64,000 nucleotides of DNA, from contig NZ_FNVT01000026.1 in NCBI RefSeq assembly GCF_900108335.1, positions 62,001 to 126,000 of the forward strand, read 5' to 3'. The notes beneath the pieces were generated by a model. It was not told the DNA's origin. It ran no database searches and worked only from the letters and a program-made list of their open reading frames with translations. Of the stretch, positions 61,940-64,000 are shown piece by piece. The stretch's first letter is position 1; each line of letters opens with the position of its first letter. A program made the position numbers and the translations under genes. The DNA comes from Nonomuraea solani. GTDB taxonomy: Bacteria; Actinomycetota; Actinomycetes; Streptosporangiales; Streptosporangiaceae.

Positions 61940-62773
61940 ATGGCCAGTCAGATCGTGGTCGGCGTGGACGGGTCCGCCCCGGCCAATGCGGCGGTGGAGT
62001 GGGCGGCGGCCGACGCCGGACGACGCGGGCTGGACCTGCGGCTCGTGCACGTGTGCGAGCAGTGGCAGCACAGCGAGGGCACCGAGTACTGCGTCGGCGC
62101 GCTGGAGGCCGCCGCCGACCGGGCACACGAACACACCGACGGCGTCAAAGTGACGACGGACCTGCGGACCGGGAACGTCGTCGACGACCTGATCGGCGAG
62201 TCCGCGACGGCCGACAGCCTGGTGCTGGGCAGCCGGGGGCTCGGTGGGTTCACCGGGATGGTGCTCGGCTCGGTGAGCATCGCAGTAGCTGGACACGCTG
62301 CGGGACCGGTCGTCGTCGTCCGCGCATCCGGCCTGGCGGAGCACGGCCGCGTCGTGGTCGGCTACGACGGCTCCGAGCACGCGCGGGCGGCCATGGAGTA
62401 CGCCGTCGAGCAGGCCAGGAGCCGCAAGACCGAGCTGCACGTGGTCACGGCCTGGCAGGTGCCGTCCTTCTCCCCGTACGCCGTTGCCTACAGCGGCCTG
62501 ATCGAGCAGGTCATGCGGGAGGAGCCGCAGAGAGCACGCGCGCTGGTCGAGCCTTGGCGCACGAGCAACCCGGACCTCGTCCTCACCGACGAGCAACCCT
62601 GCGAACACCCGGTTGCCGCCCTGATCAAGGCGGCCGAAACCGCAGACCTCGTAGTGGTGGGCTCGCGCGGATTGGGCGGCTTCGCCTCGGCGCTGCTCGG
62701 CTCGATCGGCCACGCCGTGCTGCACCACGCGACCTGCCCCGTCGCCGTGGTCAAGCCGAAGGAGGAGGCATGA
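61940..62773 (+). CDS. Universal stress protein with two UspA domains
   Basis: A 277-aa protein from ATG 61940 behind GAGGAGA. Each half has an ATP-binding signature: VLGSRGLGGFTGMVLGS in the first and VVGSRGLGGFASALLGS in the second. Tandem UspA proteins of this size are DevR-regulon members in actinomycetes, linked to hypoxia and dormancy. The stop overlaps the start of the CBS gene, so the two are coupled. It is intact in a region of broken genes. Confidence 0.88.
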   Translation: MASQIVVGVDGSAPANAAVEWAAADAGRRGLDLRLVHVCEQWQHSEGTEYCVGALEAAADRAHEHTDGVKVTTDLRTGNVVDDLIGESATADSLVLGSRGLGGFTGMVLGSVSIAVAGHAAGPVVVVRASGLAEHGRVVVGYDGSEHARAAMEYAVEQARSRKTELHVVTAWQVPSFSPYAVAYSGLIEQVMREEPQRARALVEPWRTSNPDLVLTDEQPCEHPVAALIKAAETADLVVVGSRGLGGFASALLGSIGHAVLHHATCPVAVVKPKEEA

Positions 62774-63273
62774 CCGTCGAATCCCTGACAGCCGCGCAGG
62801 TGATGAGCCGCATCCTGGTCGCCGTCAAACCGGCGGAATCGCCGCTCATGGCCTGGGAGCTGATGCGCCGGGCCGGAGTGCACCACCTGCCGGTCGTCGA
62901 CGGCCCGCACGTGCTGGGCCTCCTGACCCGCGAAGACCTGGCCGCGTCCTGGTCCGGCGGGCCACAGGAGCAGTCCACTCGTCACGTCCGCGACCTACTG
63001 GACCCCGCTCGCAGGCCGCGGGTGCGGCCGGAAACACCGCTGACTCAGGTCGCGGCCGTCATGCTCGACGCCGGCGTCGACGCCGTGCCGGTCCTGTCCG
63101 GAGACGGCCTGATCGGCCTGATCTCCGCTCGGGACGTGCTGTCTGCGGTCGCAGGCCGCGTCGTCCCCTCGCAGGAGCCGAGTGAAGTGATAACCGGCAT
63201 GTTCCACCTGGAACCCGTCCTGCCGACGCGGAGCGAACCGGTCCTGCCGACACGAAGCTGGAGGCAGGCGTGA
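62770..63273 (+). CDS. CBS-domain pair protein
   Basis: A 167-aa protein from ATG 62770 behind GGAGGAGGC. Two CBS units: VMSRILVAVKPAESPLMAWE with LPVVDGPHVLGLLTREDL, and VRDLLDPARRPRVRPETPLT with VPVLSGDGLIGLISARDVL. Such modules bind adenine nucleotides and sense energy charge. The C-terminal tail repeats EPVLPTRS twice. It is co-translated with the universal stress protein. Confidence 0.88.
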   Translation: MTVESLTAAQVMSRILVAVKPAESPLMAWELMRRAGVHHLPVVDGPHVLGLLTREDLAASWSGGPQEQSTRHVRDLLDPARRPRVRPETPLTQVAAVMLDAGVDAVPVLSGDGLIGLISARDVLSAVAGRVVPSQEPSEVITGMFHLEPVLPTRSEPVLPTRSWRQA

Positions 63274-63300
63274 CATCAGCGCATTAGTGATCCGCCGGGT

Positions 63301-63988
63301 GTGATGACGGCGATGCCGCAGCTCGTGAGCCAGTTCAACGCGGTCGGCGGCGGAGCCGCGGCGCTCATCGGCGTGCACGATTTCGCCGTGCATGCAGGCG
63401 GGCAGAACGCGTCGATGCCGGTCGTGCTGATCGGCGCGGTGACGTTCTCCGGCTCCCTCGTCGCGGCAGGGAAGCTGTAGGGCCTGGTGCCGGGCCACCC
63501 GCTCGTCTTTCCCGGCGTACGCCTGCTGACCCAGGCGCTGGCCCGGTCATGGTGGCCGCCTCGATCCTGCTGCTGATCGGCGGCGGCGCGGCGGTACTGG
63601 GCGCCGCCTCCCTGGCTTTCGGCGTGATCATGGTGCTGCCGATCGGTGGAGCGGACATGCCGGTGGTGATCTCGCTGCTCAACGCGTTCACCGGCACGGC
63701 CGTCGCGATGGCGGGGTTCTCGCGTTGGGCAACGCCGTTCTCATCACGGCCGTCGCGCTCGTCGGCGCCTCCAGCGCCATCCTCACCAAGCTGATGGCCG
63801 ATGCCATGAACCGCTCGCTCGCCAACATCGTCATCGGCGGCTTCGGCACCGGCGACGAGCTGTCCGTGAGCCTGTCCGGGCCGGGGCGGGTCAGGTCGCT
63901 GTCGGCCGACGACGCCGCCATCCAGCTCGCCTATGCCGCCAAGGTCGTCGTCGTCCCCGGCTACGGCCTGGCCGCGGCCAGGCCGTAG
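63301..63988 (+). pseudogene. NAD(P) transhydrogenase subunit beta (pntB), decayed
   Basis: Starting at GTG 63301 the frame reads MTAMPQLVSQFNAVGGGAAA and GAVTFSGSLVAAGKL, then an internal TAG at 63478. The gene continues as GLVPGHPLVFPG, shifts frame near 63545 (MVLPIGGADMPVVISLLNAF), shifts again near 63722 (NAVLITAVALVGASSAILTK, MADAMNRSLANIVIGGFG) and reaches AAIQLAYAAKVVVVPGYG before a TAG at 63986-63988. The first membrane helices are missing too. The intact protein is the membrane proton channel and NADP-binding subunit of transhydrogenase. Confidence 0.75.
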
Positions 63989-64000
63989 CACCAGCTCCAC

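Overview
GC-rich actinomycete DNA. The codon bias, the GTG/TTG starts, the Scr1-type HTH/DUF397 pair, the RsbW-like ATPases and a membrane SARP-type protein all suggest a Streptosporangiales-like organism (Nonomuraea/Actinomadura type; this is inference). The window is an accessory region: a transposition operon, a lanthipeptide cluster, an integrative conjugative element and a decaying anaerobic/dormancy island.

Layout. 0-3.7 kb: a Tn7/Tn5053-like transposition operon (transposase tail, TniB-like ATPase, TniQ). 3.9-5.1 kb: a frameshifted MFS exporter. 5.3-8.9 kb: a SLOG-fold gene whose upstream region is split by a 1.34-kb transposase-less element with IS21-type ends. The element carries a NUDIX gene and a RidA fragment and has a perfect 6-bp target duplication. 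A NUDIX gene and an XRE/TPR regulator follow. 9-17.8 kb: a class I FxLD-type lanthipeptide cluster. It has a 62-aa precursor, LanB glutamylation enzyme, LanC cyclase, an elimination domain fused to a PIMT-like methyltransferase, a helical-repeat protein and small proteins; a TauD-like dioxygenase lies upstream. 18.6-21.5 kb: an S9 peptidase with its LuxR-type regulator.

21.7-50.6 kb reads as an integrated conjugative element. A membrane-anchored BTAD/SARP protein, HTH and RsbW-like proteins and a run of element-type genes (DUF932 protein, tandem paralogues, ParB-like protein, GIY-YIG-like nuclease) precede a translationally coupled type IV secretion operon on the minus strand: pilin, TrbL, PrgI, VirB4-like, VirD4-like, replication-relaxation protein, NlpC/P60 hydrolase. 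A sigma-like protein, a catalytic/degenerate DNA methyltransferase pair, an excisionase and a tyrosine recombinase close it. No classical relaxase is recognisable.

50.6-56.2 kb holds small hypothetical genes, an Scr1-type HTH/DUF397 pair, an RsbW-like ATPase, truncated STAS genes and transposase debris. 56.2-64 kb is a decayed fermentative/dormancy island: ackA and pflA are intact, but pflB is split by a 380-bp IS21-type MITE with a 4-bp target duplication. Ornithine carbamoyltransferase, carbamate kinase and pntB are pseudogenes. A universal stress protein and a CBS protein remain intact. DevR/DosR-like boxes lie upstream of pflB and of the stress-protein gene, so the island was probably a hypoxia regulon that is now eroding.
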